Positions 23,223 through 34,205 of a stretch of 64,000 bases of DNA are shown here, piece after piece. Position 1 is the first letter of the stretch. Each line of letters starts with the position of its first letter. This stretch comes from Lepidostoma basale (lineage: Eukaryota; Arthropoda; Insecta; Trichoptera; Lepidostomatidae): NCBI GenBank assembly GCA_022606425.2, contig JAHDVF020000177.1, forward strand, positions 1,116,001-1,180,000, read 5' to 3'. The translations under genes and the position numbers were made by a program. The notes beneath the pieces were generated by a model. That model searched no databases, was not told the DNA's origin, and saw nothing but the letters and a program-made list of their open reading frames with translations.

Positions 23223-26200
23223 AATATTTTTTTTTTTTTTTTTTTTTTTCTCTTTATTTTGTATAGGAGTCTCGTGAGTGTTGTGAACACTCATTTTTGA
23301 GATCCCAAAAATTGTTACATTGGATTTATAAAAATAATACAAACATATTATAGTTTAAGGGAAAGAGCACATTATAAAGGTATATAAACAGTAAAGAGAG
23401 ACAAACACATTATCACCTAAGGGAAAAACACATCATAAATGTAAATAAAAGCAGTATGAGAGAATAACAAACATCTTTAGTAACATAGTAGACACATAGT
23501 ATAAAAGAAAAGAAAAAACTAACACATTGGAACTTAAGGGAAAAAAGAAAAACACATCATAAAGGTAAATAAACAATAATAATATACAATAGGAAAATGA
23601 GGACACTGAAGTAAAATAATTACATAAATTATTGTTAGTGAAACGAAACTTAGGAGGGATTATTGGAATATAGTTGAGAGTAATATTTTTTTATTTTCAT
23701 ATTGGGAGCTAGTTTTAAATGTTCTGGTAAGTTATTTAAAGCATTGAAGGCTATATATTGTAAGGATTTGATTCCGTATTTAGTGGTGTTAACTTTAGGG
23801 ATATTTATATTTTTTGCTTGTCTTGTGTTGTGGTTATGAATATCATTATTAAGTTTAAAGGTTGTATTATAATGGTAGGATTTATCAACGATTTGTTTGA
23901 TTGTACAGGTTATTTCATATAAAGGAAGTATATTTATTGGTAAAATATTTGTCCTTTTATATATATCTTTAGTATGGGTATCAAGTGGTAGTTTAAGTAA
24001 ATTTCTGATTGCTCTATTTTGTAAAACTTGTAATTGATTAATGTATTCTTTTGTAGCAAATCCCCAGATACACGAGAGATACGATATGTGAGAGTGAACA
24101 AATGCATAATAGATCGCCAATAATGTATTTATATTTAATATTCCTTGGAATCTATACAGAATTCCAATTACGGGTGAAATCTTTGAAATTATCTTTTCTA
24201 TGTGTAGATTCCAGGATAATTTGTCATCGATTATAAGACCAAGGTATTTCGTAAAGTTTTGCTTGTGAAGAATATGTCCATTCATTTTAATTTCAATATT
24301 ACAATTTGACTTATTATTAAAAATTAAGAAATGAGTTTTTTTTTCGTTTACTGTTAGTTTGTTTAGTCTAAGCCACTCTGTAAGTTTAGTCAGGTCATTC
24401 TGCATTTCCGTTTTCAGTTGTTGTAAACTTTTGTTGTGATAGAAGATAACCGTGTCATCGGCATAAAGCTGTATGGTACCATGTAACTTAAGATCGGTTA
24501 TGTCATTTATATATATCAAAAAGAGTAGTGGACCTAGAACGGATCCTTGTGGAACACCACATGTAATTGTTTGAGTTGTGCTTTGGTATTGGTCTATGTC
24601 GACTAATTGTTGTCTATTGGTTAAGTAGCTTCTAAAAAGATTTAGGTATTTGTCGGTTATTCCAATGTGTTCAAGTTTTACGAGTAGTATTTTATGGTCA
24701 ACTGTGTCAAAAGCTTTTTGCAAGTCAATAAAAATTGCAGATGTGAATTCCTTATTGTCTATTTGTCGTTGTAGTGAAGCTATTATATCGAAGGTTGCAC
24801 TTTTTGTCGTGGATTTTTTCGTGAATCCGTATTGGGTTGTGGAAAGAAAGTTTATTTTGTCTAAGTATTTTGTTAGTCTAATTTTCATAACATTTTCGAA
24901 TATTTTTGAGATGACAGGGAGAACAGAAATGGGTCGGTAGTTTTGTATATTTTTTTTTGAGTCTGCTTTGTGAATTGGAGTAACTTTAGCTATTTTTAAT
25001 TGGTCTGGAAAAATTCCAGAGAGTAAAGTATTATTAATTAATATGACGAGGTCATTAGTTACTTCATCACTGCATGTCTTTAGTATCCGAGCTGATAGTT
25101 TATCAACACCAGGTGCGGCTTTTGTCTTTATTTTTGATATTATGTGTTTTATTTCTTTTTTATTAGTGCGGGACATGTAGAGTGATTGCTGATTATTTTT
25201 AGAGTTAGATATAGAATTTGTATCTGTTATTTTCGACGGAATTTTAGAGGCAAGATTATGTCCAACTGAGGTAAAGTATGTATTGAAGGTATGTGCAATT
25301 TGTGTTTTATCATTAATTTCAATATCGTTAGATATTATAGATTCAATTTTTTCACGTTTATTATTTACATTATTTTTAAGAACAGAGTTAATGTTAATCC
25401 AAGTTTTTCTAGAGTCATGTAGGCTTTCTTCAAAAATATTTGATAGATATTTTTTTTTGAGGCTTCTTCTGTAGTTAGTGACGGTGTTACGAGATTTATT
25501 TTTTAGTTGGAGATTTGTAGCGTTGGGGTTGTTTTTCCATTTTTGTACCCAGAATTGTCTAATTTTGATTAATTCATTGAGTTTAGTATCGAACCACGGT
25601 GTATTACCAAATTTATTTTTATCTTTTCTTCTTGGTATGAATTCGTGCGTATTATTATCTATGATATTTTTTATGTAGTTCTGGAAATCATTATAGTTTT
25701 TGTTAATGTCACTTCCGTGAGTAAATTTATTACAACTTAGATCAGCTTTAATTCCAGTTATGTCTGTTCTTTTACTCAGTGCTGGTAAAAGGATTCTGTT
25801 ATTTTTAAGTTTTTGAATATTTTTTAAAACGTCGAGGATAAGTAAGTTGTGATCGCTTAATTCCTCGTCGATATTTGATATTCGACCAGCTATATCTACA
25901 TTATTAGTAATAATATGGTCTATTAAGGATCGACTGTTAGGTGAGTCACGGGTTGTATATTTTTTGTTACAGATATTGAAATGGTATGAACTGAGCGTAG
26001 ATTCGTATTTTTTTAGGGAGTCGCTTTGTTTTGAAATGTCTATATTCATATCTCCTATAATTAACGTTTCACTGCGGCACCTTTTAAGAATTTTTTCAAG
26101 AGAGTTAAGAAAGGTGTTAACATCATTATTTGGTGTTCTATATATTACAAACAATTTAAATGGATTCATACCATTACACTCGATCTTAATACCTAGAAAG

Positions 26201-26459
26201 CAGTCTTTATCACTGATGCACGTGCTGTTTATTATTGTAAAATTTAAAGAGTTCTTAATGTAAACACCCACTCCACCACCTTTTTTTGATTTTCTAGATG
26301 TGAAACAACATTTGTAGCCTGGTATGTTATAATATTCTTCATCACCTTCATTGAGCCAAGTCTCTGTAATTGCGAGAATGTGGATTGAGAATTTGAATTT
26401 TTTAGTAATGTTTTCCAGTTCATCAAGTTTATTTTTTATGCTTCTAGCTATTATAGACG
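23223..26459 (-). mobile_element. CR1/Jockey-type LINE with intact endonuclease-RT frame, 5' truncated
   Basis: The 3' end on the minus strand is a poly(A) of about 22 nt (T run at 23228-23249), followed inward by a 3'UTR of about 400 bp and the open frame. The flanks share TGATTAT (23216-23222 and 26460-26466), a plausible target duplication. The 5' end is cut just before the endonuclease domain, so ORF1 is missing. The open frame suggests a relatively young insertion. A decayed relative is at 31668-32105. Confidence 0.85.
23650..26459 (-). CDS. LINE endonuclease-reverse transcriptase (ORF2-like), about 936 codons open
   Basis: The frame stays open from the element's 5' boundary to TAA 23650-23652; an in-frame TGA lies just outside at 26467-26469, and no clear initiating ATG is kept. 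Endonuclease motifs, in order: ARSIKNKLDEL, TETW, GDMNID, IDHI and SDHNLL. Reverse transcriptase motifs: TPIHK, NYRPIS, FIDLQKAFDTVDH, GVPQGSVLGPLLFLIYIND, the catalytic YADD box and LGLIIDDKLSW. The C-terminal region has WGFATK and NHNTRQ. All catalytic signatures look intact. Function as known for the family: target-primed reverse transcription of its own RNA. The truncation should prevent independent mobility. Confidence 0.9.
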
Positions 26460-26572
26460 TGATTATTCATACGCTTATATTCTGAGTTAAAATACTAAGT
26501 GTTTTTTTCCTTTATTCGACGGAAAAATTACAATCTATATGGCTAATATAGTAAATAAACCGAAGTTTAAAT

Positions 26573-26905
26573 TCTCCTTCTTCTTTTAATAGATCTGACG
26601 ATCTGTGACACAGAAATCATATCTCGTCGGATGATGGCGTCGGATCTCTTAGGCGGTCTTCCAGGTGGGCGGTGTCCGGAGGGAATTTCATAAGCGGCTG
26701 TATATGCAAGTCTGTCACCATCCATTCGGGCTACATGGTCCCTCCAGTATCTTCTTCTGGATCTACTCCACTGAACGATATCCTCTATTTCGCAAGTTTT
26801 TCTTATGTCTACGTTGCGGACACGATCTCGGAGAGTTTTTCCAGTAATTGATCTTAGGACCTTCATCTCCGATGTTCTTAGTAGTCCCTTAGTTCGCACA
26901 GTTAG
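26573..26905 (-). pseudogene. RTE-like LINE 3' end, family B
   Basis: Minus frame reads LRSITGKTLRDRVRNVDIRK, IEDIVQWSRSRRRYWRDHVA, PPGRPPKR and ends in a Lys/Arg-rich tail. It is nearly identical in layout to 59095-59760. Confidence 0.75.
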
Positions 26906-26934
26906 TGAAGTTTATATTATAAAACAATATGCAT

Positions 26935-27120
26935 AATCTCAAATTAATGGGTTTTTTATGTTAAGTTCTAATGTTTGTGTCTTCAACTGGTTTCGGCAGC
27001 TCGCTGCTAACTTCTGGTCTAAGAAGATGGCAGAAGAAAATGACAGCGAGCTGCTGAAACCGGTCGAAGACTCAAATATTTGTTGATATTGACTAAATAT
27101 ATTTAAAAAAAACTTTTTAT
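26935..27120. repeat. HH-5 foldback
   Basis: The arms carry GTCTTCAACTGGTTTCGGC and its inverted form ending GAAACCGGTCGAAGAC. The minus core (26985-27013) has stem II GCAGC-GA-GCTGC, GAA, ACCAGT, T; the plus core (27041-27065) has GAA, palindrome ACCGGT, C. The CUGANGA element is degraded in both. Confidence 0.55.
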
Positions 27121-27399
27121 TATTATTTTCATTATTTACAAAAAACTTCTACCATGAAATTTCGAATAAATAATATTATTGTTTTAGAAATAATCAACAC
27201 TAAACACTTTTTATTTCCTTCTAATAATTATGTTAACTATATTATTTTTTCAGTAATATAGAGAAAATAAATAAACGAAAAGTAGAACACCTCATAATTA
27301 CGAGTATCTTTATATTCACTGCAAAAACGAGGACGAGATTATAAAACATATGTAGGTAATGAACAATTAATCTCTTAAGTAGCTTTCTTCATCCTAGCT

Positions 27400-27560
27400 A
27401 TACAAAAATGTCTGCCATTGACCTCCTGCCATTCTTTAATGAAATCAGACCATCTTGCTTGTGGTCTGCCAGGGTTTCTGTGGCCGGTTCTCAGTCACCA
27501 CTCCAGGATGGATCTGGTCCACCGATAATTTTTCTCACTACCCAATTCCACTTCAACTAA
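27400..27560 (-). pseudogene. RTE-like LINE 3' end, family C
   Basis: Minus translation (shifting frame) reads NRPQKPWQTTSKMV and RSMADIFV, matching the segment at 33300-33560. Confidence 0.45.
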
Positions 27561-27639
27561 GCTGTTTTGATCGCCACATCCCCAACTTTGGTCCTTTCTT
27601 TGACACACTCATTTCGTTTCCTATCTCTTTTAAACATTT

Positions 27640-28068
27640 TTTTTTCATTAATGCGAATGAAAACATCTGTTTTCTTGACATTCTAATTTTATTTTACGGG
27701 AATGACATGTTTCGCCCTGCAAACCCATTATCAAATAAGGTATTATCAAAAAATCTTTAACAATCTCTCCACGACCTTCGTGGCCGAGTGGTGAGTGCAT
27801 TGACTGCCACCCCGAAGGTTCCGGGTTCGATTCCCGGCGAGGGCAGTGTGATTATCACACTGTCTTTTGTCTGGTTTAGATATCACGTGATAATAAACTG
27901 GCGATAGATTAGCTTCCTATCACATGTCACGAGAATCACCAATGATAGCTATAATACCCTTTACATCGATTTGGCTCATGCTGTCATGATGTAAAGAGCG
28001 ACTCAACAAAATAATAATAATAATAATAATAAAAACAGATGTTTTCATTCGTATGAAATATTGAAAAT
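27640..28068. repeat. HH-4 foldback interrupted by a SINE
   Basis: Left part has GGGAATGACATGTTTCGCCC and CATTATCAAATAAGG; after the SINE, AAAACAGATGTTTTCATTCG is the outer right arm. Confidence 0.55.
27771..28030 (+). mobile_element. tRNA-derived SINE, full-length
   Basis: Head ACGACCTTCGTGGCCGAGTG with box B GGTTCGATTCC, hairpin CAGTGTGA-TTA-TCACACTG, body, and (AAT)n tail at 28009-28030. Confidence 0.85.
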
Positions 28069-28477
28069 AATGTCTTACATTTTTGATAAAGAAATAATAA
28101 ATACCAATTAATGTATTTAAATCGTTGTTGATATAAAATAAAATTAATATAGTGATATGTGTACAGTTTTAATTATCTTTTGTTTAAGAACAAAGAATCA
28201 TTTAAATGTCGATCTAGATTTGCCCTCGATCATTCAGTTATTCACGCAATATTACTTAACATTTCATAAAAAACTTAGAAGATCAGTTAGATATCCACCT
28301 TGAAATGAATATATTATATTGTTTAAAACCAGTTAAATCGCGCATTTATAAAGAACATTTCAACAGAAAGATTTTCATTAATGACTTCCGAAGTAACTAA
28401 CATCTTGCTTGTGTCATTTGAATGATTAATTTACTTCAAGATGTGTATTTTTTCCAACTTTGTACACAACACGAAAT

Positions 28478-28479
<2 letters not shown>
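28069..28479. other. Intron sequence
   Basis: AT-rich, nothing recognised. Confidence 0.4.
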
Positions 28480-28541
<62 letters not shown>

Positions 28542-28542
28542 A
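28480..28542. repeat. (ATCT)n microsatellite
   Basis: About 15 uninterrupted tetranucleotide units at the left edge of the Helitron-like region. Confidence 0.95.
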
Positions 28543-28889
28543 TAAATAAAAGACAGTTTTGGTTGTGTGTGTGGACTATTTCTGAGGTTATTCCTGAGCT
28601 GATCATTTTCCAAGTTATACACTTCCTTAATAGATAGACATAGGTGGGCATAGGCATATTTTTGTTATTAATCGAGCTCTAGTTAACTTTGTAAATTTAT
28701 AAATTTTCGTAGTGCGAGCGAGTATAGACCTTCATGTTCGTATCACCTGAGTATCGATCTTTAGAGTCTATATTCGCTTGGCGTTATAAGATGCAAATTA
28801 GTTGCTTATTTGACTCTTAGCGTGGCGTTCTTTAATAATACACGCACGTTTTGCATCGCTATTTTGACTCTTTGTGTGGTCATCGTTAG

Positions 28890-29511
28890 TAGGGATGGGC
28901 AAAACGACTCATCTCAGGGATCTGCTCTGAACGAATCGCTCAGCAAAGTGAGTCGACTCTTTTTCACGACTCACGACTCGCTGAGATGAGTCGTTTTGCC
29001 AAGTGAGCCGACTCTTTTTAACGATCCACGGTTCACAATTTTGAGTTGAAATTATTTTGACCTTTTTTTTTTTTTGCTCCTCGACCAAAAAATTTGATTT
29101 CGATTGTCGGAAAAAATTATTGGTGACCTTTTCGATCAAAAATTTTGATTTCGATTGCCGGAAAAAATTATTGGTGACCTTTTCGATCAAAAATTTTGAT
29201 TTCGATTGCCGGAAAAAATTATTGGTGACTTTTTTTTTTTTTTGCTCCTCGACCAAAAATTTGGATTTCGATTGCCGGAAAAAATTATTGGTGACCTTTT
29301 TTTTTTTGCTCCTCAACCAAAAAAATTGATTTCGATCACCGAAAAAAAATGAATCGGCTCACTTTGTTGAGCGAAACCGTTCAACTCAGATCCCTAAACA
29401 GCTCACTAAAAAGAGTCGAATATACGATTCACCCAGCGGATCATTGAGTTGCCGCTCTTTTTTTATGGATCATCGCTCACCCGCTCATCGTGAGCGGATC
29501 GCACATCCCTA
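28890..29511. mobile_element. Non-autonomous hAT element (MITE)
   Basis: Perfect 8-bp duplication ATCGTTAG at 28882-28889 and 29512-29519. Terminal inverted repeat TAGGGATG at the left, CATCCCTA at the right. The subterminal regions are rich in AGTGAGTCGACTC / GAGCGGATC-type repeats. It has no transposase. Confidence 0.85.
29060..29345. repeat. Five tandem repeats inside the hAT MITE
   Basis: Units of about 51-66 bp sharing TTTGATTTCGATTGCCGG then AAAAAATTATTGGTGAC; some units start with a T run and GCTCCTCGACC. Both strands stay open only because of the periodicity. Confidence 0.8.
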
Positions 29512-29689
29512 ATCGTTAGTCGCGTCATCTATGTAAACGATGTCTGTCATCTATGGAAGTGGACGGTTTTGTTGAGTATTTACGGTGAGTATTTAAATAG
29601 TTACTTTTGCCGTTGAAATGAATTTCTTCTGTATTTAAGTAATTATAGCTGACAAATTATATTTCGTTATTAATTGCTTTTAGCCGTTC

Positions 29690-30320
29690 GATTGGTTACG
29701 TCTTCTCTCATCTGTCAAATTGTACGTCGTAGAATACGTAAGTAAAGCCGTTCGATTTCAAATTGTACGTCGTAGAATACGTAAGTATTTCATATATATC
29801 TTCAAATGAGTACAGTTTCTTTTGTATTTAAATAAAGGTGTTCTTTATACGCGTACTTTGGTCAGGGAAATATTAAAATTACCACAGCAACGATAAGAAA
29901 GTTCTAATGATATACAATATCAATTTATTCGTTTTACTTACGTGTCATTTTAGGTTATGACGTTTCGTTGTGTAATAATTAGTTAATTGAGAGAAGAAAT
30001 TATACATAGTTTTACTTACGTATGTAATTTTAGGTTATGAAGTTTCTGGGATTAAAAATATTCAATGATAATTTAATTTGTTTTCAGGTTATTTCAAAGG
30101 ATGATATCGAAAATATAAAATATTGGACGTCGAGGCTCTCTAAAAGAATGTGAAGAAACTTGCTTCCGTAAGTATAATATAATATTTATATTTCTAATTC
30201 ATAAATATATTTTCAGTTTATTCTATTTTGCCGTTTTCTTTATACGCATACTTTCGTCAGGGAAATTGTTACATTACCACAGCAACGGTAAGAAAGTTCT
30301 AATGATATACAATATGAATT
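29690..30320. repeat. Internal direct duplications of the Helitron-like region
   Basis: CAAATTGTACGTCGTAGAAT followed by ACGTAAGTA occurs twice (about 29718 and 29759). A segment of about 85 bp (CAGGGAAAT ... GAAAGTTCTAATGATATAC) occurs at 29839-29925 and 30237-30320. Confidence 0.6.
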
Positions 30321-30384
30321 ACAATATGAATGAATGACACAATTCTTATGACTTTTTCCGTTTATTTCTAGGAAAATAAAGTAA

Positions 30385-30515
30385 CAGATCAGAGATGGGA
30401 CGAAAATTACCAATGCAGCGTGCAAAATAACTTCGTTAAAATGGAATTAGATCAGTCAAACAACGGATGATCAGTGAATTAGATGTACCCTGGAGTGGCG
30501 AATGAGAACCGGCTC
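30385..30515 (+). pseudogene. RTE-like LINE fragment, family C
   Basis: Reads GRKLPMQRAK and NGIRSVKQ, then DVPWSGE, similar to 33300-33440; decayed. Confidence 0.4.
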
Positions 30516-30704
30516 ATTTTCACATTACACATAAGCTATTTTTAGTAGTTTTCATTCATATATGAAAATTCCATTATTAATTTCAGGTAAGGTTTTTAAA
30601 TTTACAGTTTATAGACAATAATTAAGCACACTCCCAAACGTGCCACCAATATATCTGAAATTTGTGTTGCTCGGGCTTTCACAGTAGCAGGTCGTCCGCC
30701 TGAA

Positions 30705-31025
30705 ATATACTTCCTGCACGCCTCAGATGCATTGACAATCCGACAGACTTTAAATCTCACCTAAAACCCACCTTTTCAAAATATCGCATAAAATGTTAAC
30801 AACGGTTGTCTGTATATCAATAAACAATATTATATCACATTTGCACAAAACATTCATATGTTTAGAGAAACAAAACTCTTGATTTTGTTGTCCATGAAAT
30901 TCACATCAGAGCCAATAAAGTAAGTTTCTACGATCGTGATTTCGCTGTTGTCACATGAACCTTTCATGACTAAAAACATTGTCAAAGCGCCCTTGAGGTG
31001 AGCTATTCACGAAAACGGCGATTAT
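30705..31025 (+). pseudogene. CR1-like LINE 3' end, split
   Basis: Encodes a C-terminus with FKSHLKTHLFKISHK and a 3'UTR (AAAGCGCCCTTGAGGTGAGC). It matches the inverted copy at 62546-62755, but about 150 bp of foreign sequence (30800-30948) lies within. Confidence 0.55.
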
Positions 31026-31514
31026 CAGTTCCGTAAGTTCAAGGTTTATATTTTGGTATGTACAGGTTTAAATTTTGAATTAATTGGTTTAATTTGTTAC
31101 ATAAGAATATAGTCAATTTATATGAAGGAGTCTGGTTGTAATGAATGCTTTTGTAAAAATTTTGTTATTTCTGTTGTGAGAGACCACTGGTCTAATGGGG
31201 ATATTTTTGTATTGGGATTGAAATTATTTTGTTAATGAGCCATATTGGTGCATCTGCATGTTGCAATTCTTCTTTATTTTCCATTCCACTGAGTAATTCC
31301 AGCAGCACACATACCCAAATACACTATGAGTTACTTCAGCTTTTTTAGTTTTTCTCAGAAAACAAATGCTGTGATAGGTAAACATATCCTTATATGCAGC
31401 ATTAGCTGCTTCAGTTGGAAGAGTCCAGTAATATTCCATTTTTGGCCATTAAATTCTACATTATGCTGAGATTTAAAATATTCAAAGATAATTAAATTGA
31501 TTTCAGGTTATTTC

Positions 31515-31645
31515 ATTTGCTTGAGGATGGGGAAGACAACGCAGAAGATAATGGATTGCGCATGTGCAGAGGATGGGGAAAACAACGCAGAAGATACTGG
31601 AGTTCGCATGTCCAGAGGATGGATCCCACACCTCGATATATGCGT
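31515..31645 (+). pseudogene. Family B LINE scrap with internal duplication
   Basis: WGKQRRRYWSSHVQRMDP; a 45-bp part (AGGATGGGGAA(G/A)ACAACGC...) is present twice in tandem. Confidence 0.5.
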
Positions 31646-31667
31646 AAGAATATAGACAATTTATGTT

Positions 31668-32105
31668 TACTACTCCATGATACATTCTCATCTGTCTTAC
31701 CTTTCCTGTATTTGGGGCTTTATTACAAAGAAGAAAGCTACTGAGATTCAGGTGATCCAAAATCGGGCTGTTAGAAATATTTTCCGTCTACCGTGGTACA
31801 CTCATGTAAGGGCCCTATATTCTCAGACGAAAATAATTCCATTTCAAATCCATCCAAAATTAGAGATCACTAAAACTATACTACAAATAATAAAGTCATC
31901 AACGCACTCTAATACTCGACCAATATTCAATACGGACGTACACCAACATGATACGCGCTCACAGAATAAGAAGCATTGGGTTCAACTAGATTCGGTGTAA
32001 AATCCTTACAATTTATAGCCTCTACAGAATTTAATAAACTCCCTAATGATTTAATAATGATGTCGAACCAAAAACTTCAATCTGATCAACTTAAAAGTAA
32101 TTTTT
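31668..32105 (+). pseudogene. CR1/Jockey-type LINE C-terminal fragment
   Basis: Reads IHSHLSYLSCIWGFITKK, QNRAVRNIFRLPW and HQHDTRSQN, parallel to the C-terminus of the LINE at 23223-26459 (HSHISYLSCIWGFATKE). Decayed. Confidence 0.7.
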
Positions 32106-32289
32106 ACATTACATTTTTACATTTTACATTACACATAAGCTACTTTTAGTAGTTTTCATTCATATATGAAAATTCCATTATTAATTTCAGGTAAGGTTTT
32201 TAAATTTACAGTTTATAGACAATAATTAAGCACATTCCCAAACGTGCCACCTACATATCTGAATTTTGTGTTGCTCGGGCTTTCACAGT

Positions 32290-33110
32290 AGCAGGTTATC
32301 ACGCCGTTTCCCCACAGGGGTAGGCAGAGAGAATGGACCATAACACTACTCTATCCTGGCAAACCTCTCTAGCTTCCTCCACATTCATACAACGAGTCAT
32401 ACACGCATGTCGATTCCTCCGACTTCTAACATGACCAACCTTTAAAATCTGATTAGTTTAATTAATTTGACAAATTAATCAAATTAATCAGATTAAAAGG
32501 TTTTATTTGTTTTATCGTTTTTGTAAAGAATTTTGACAGGTGTAGAAATAAATTTTTCATTTGTTCCAATAACAATTTGAATAATTTCTTCAATATTATT
32601 TTTAAGTTCTTGCTGGTTAAGTGCCTTATTACAGATAATTTAAAAAATGGTGGATACGTGTAACATAAATTAAATAAACACAAAAGTCCGGATTGTCCAA
32701 GTCAACATGTGCAACATCGAAAAAAACATTATGTGTTATTACATTATGTGCTAAATTAAAAAACAGTGGATACGTGGAACATATTATAAATTAAATAGAC
32801 AATATGTGCACCGTCTAAAAAGAACATTTTGTGTAAAATTATTTTTATTTTGTTATTTTATTTTATATCATTGTATTTTATATTATTTGTTTTAGATTTA
32901 TTTTGTGGGTGTTGGACGATCGAAGTGTGCGCGGGAGATGCCTATTGGTGGCGATGAGGTTCGCAACCCATCACACCGCGCCTCCCGCGGGGCGAAAAGA
33001 GAAGGATGGAGTGCCGCATCAGTAAAAGTGTGACAGTCCATTCTCTCTGCTTACACTTTCGGGGAGACGGCGTGATGGTTAGTTAGTTAGTTAGTTAATT
33101 TGACAAATTA
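32290..33110. repeat. Family A LINE ends in inverted orientation around 0.5 kb
   Basis: 32290-32465 (minus) and 33015-33105 (plus, ending CGGCGTGATGGTTAGTTAG) face outward; between them is AT-rich sequence with a repeated GTGGATACGTG(G/T)AACAT motif and a GC-rich patch at 32910-33000. Confidence 0.5.
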
Positions 33111-33299
33111 GCCTAATTATTATTATTATTATTATGCATATAGCATGAACTGCCTTTTATATGAAGAATATCTTCAGCAAACAAGTGAAAAACAGTTGTA
33201 ATTCATTCATTGTATGGAAATTTAAATTTTGCCTTATGCGCCTCTTCGGTGTCCGCCTTATGGCAATTCAATTTTTTTTTTTTTAATTCCAGGGCCCAA

Positions 33300-33560
33300 A
33301 ATTGATGAATCAAAGATCGGACCAAAGTTGCCGATGCAGCGTGTAAAATAACTAATGTTTAAATGGAATGGGATCGGTCATAAAGCAAGGACAACGGGTG
33401 ATAAGATCTTCTGGCCTGGAGTGGCGAAAGAGAAACAGCTACACAAATTCTGGCAGATCACAAGCAAGATGGTCTGATGACATTAAACGAGTGGCAGGAG
33501 GTCAATGGCGCAGAGCGGCGAGGGATACAGTTGTGGAAGTCGGGAAGGGAGGCTTTTGTA
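33300..33560 (+). pseudogene. RTE-like LINE 3' end, family C
   Basis: Plus frame 33368-33540 reads SGLEWRKRNSYTNSGRSQAR, WSDDIKRVAGGQWRRAARD: the GRxQARWSDDI motif of LINE C-termini. Confidence 0.65.
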
Positions 33561-34021
33561 GTATTATCATCTATATTACTATTCCACGCCAGCGGACTCG
33601 CAGTGCCGAAATCACGATCGTAGAAACTTACTTTATTGGCTCTGATGTGAATTTCATGGACAACAAAATCAAGAGTTTTGTTTCTTTAATATAATGAATG
33701 TTTTCTGCAAATGTGATATAATATTGTTTATTTGATTATTAAATTTCATATAAAATATTCAAAAAATAGTTTTTCAATTACATTAGTAATATGTATTCAA
33801 GTTTATAATTCACAGCGAGTTTGCTTGGATTGAAACTTTGTTTAAAAGATATAGACACACATTTTTGCATCCATACACATGGCATTTAATCCAATAAATA
33901 AACGAATTGTTATTGAACTTTAATTGTATTTGTTTAATATATATTGGGTTTATTTATGTACTCGAATTTAGCAATAGCGAAGCGTTGCCGGGTCAGCTAG
34001 TTAAAAAATAAAATTAAAAAA

Positions 34022-34205
34022 CAAACAGAAGCCCTTCATCAGTGTTTTAATTTTTTTTAAACAGTTTTGACAGATATTTAAAACAATCTGTTAAAATCTC
34101 CCCCCCCCCCTTTTAAATATTATTTTCTCCCTTCTTTTTTTGTATTAAGAAATTCTTTGAAGAACACTGGTGAAGGGCTTCTGTGTGCGAAACATGTTTG
34201 TTTTT
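34022..34205. repeat. HH-3-like foldback, decayed
   Basis: Arms AACAGAAGCCCTTCATCAGT and ACTGGTGAAGGGCTTCTG are inverted. The minus strand keeps CTGATGA,A,GGGC; the plus strand keeps GCGAAACATGTTTG. Neither core is complete. Confidence 0.5.

Larger units (their letters stand above)
30518..32298. repeat. Pair of direct repeats, about 172 bp each
   Basis: 30518-30690 and 32127-32298 are about 95% identical (both with ACACATAAGCTA and CGTGCCACC, ending TTTCACAGTAGCAGGT), enclosing 1.4 kb of LINE fragments. Confidence 0.75.
30815..33735. repeat. Inverted repeat pair within the Helitron-like region
   Basis: 30815-30945 and 33600-33735 are inverted copies (shared: AAAACTCTTGATTTTGTTGT and its complement, plus ATCACGATCGTAG). 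Origin unknown. Confidence 0.65.
28538..34000 (+). mobile_element. Helitron-like composite region
   Basis: The right end reads GCGAAGCGTTGCCGGGTCAG then CTAG|T, with the imperfect hairpin GCAA...GCGAAGC...TTGC just before CTAG; this is the known layout of a Helitron 3' end. The left end (TCTATATAAATAAAAG) after the microsatellite fits a 5' TC start but is not decisive. No Rep/helicase is visible. The interior is filled with nested repeats listed separately, so this may be one non-autonomous element swollen by insertions or two partial ones. Confidence 0.5.

Noticed and set aside
28480..28542. CRISPR-like regular array
   Set aside because: Simple tetranucleotide microsatellite in a eukaryotic intron.
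29057..29345. Long open frames on both strands with a repeated peptide
   Set aside because: Explained by the tandem repeat unit inside a hAT MITE; open on both strands, no coding signature.
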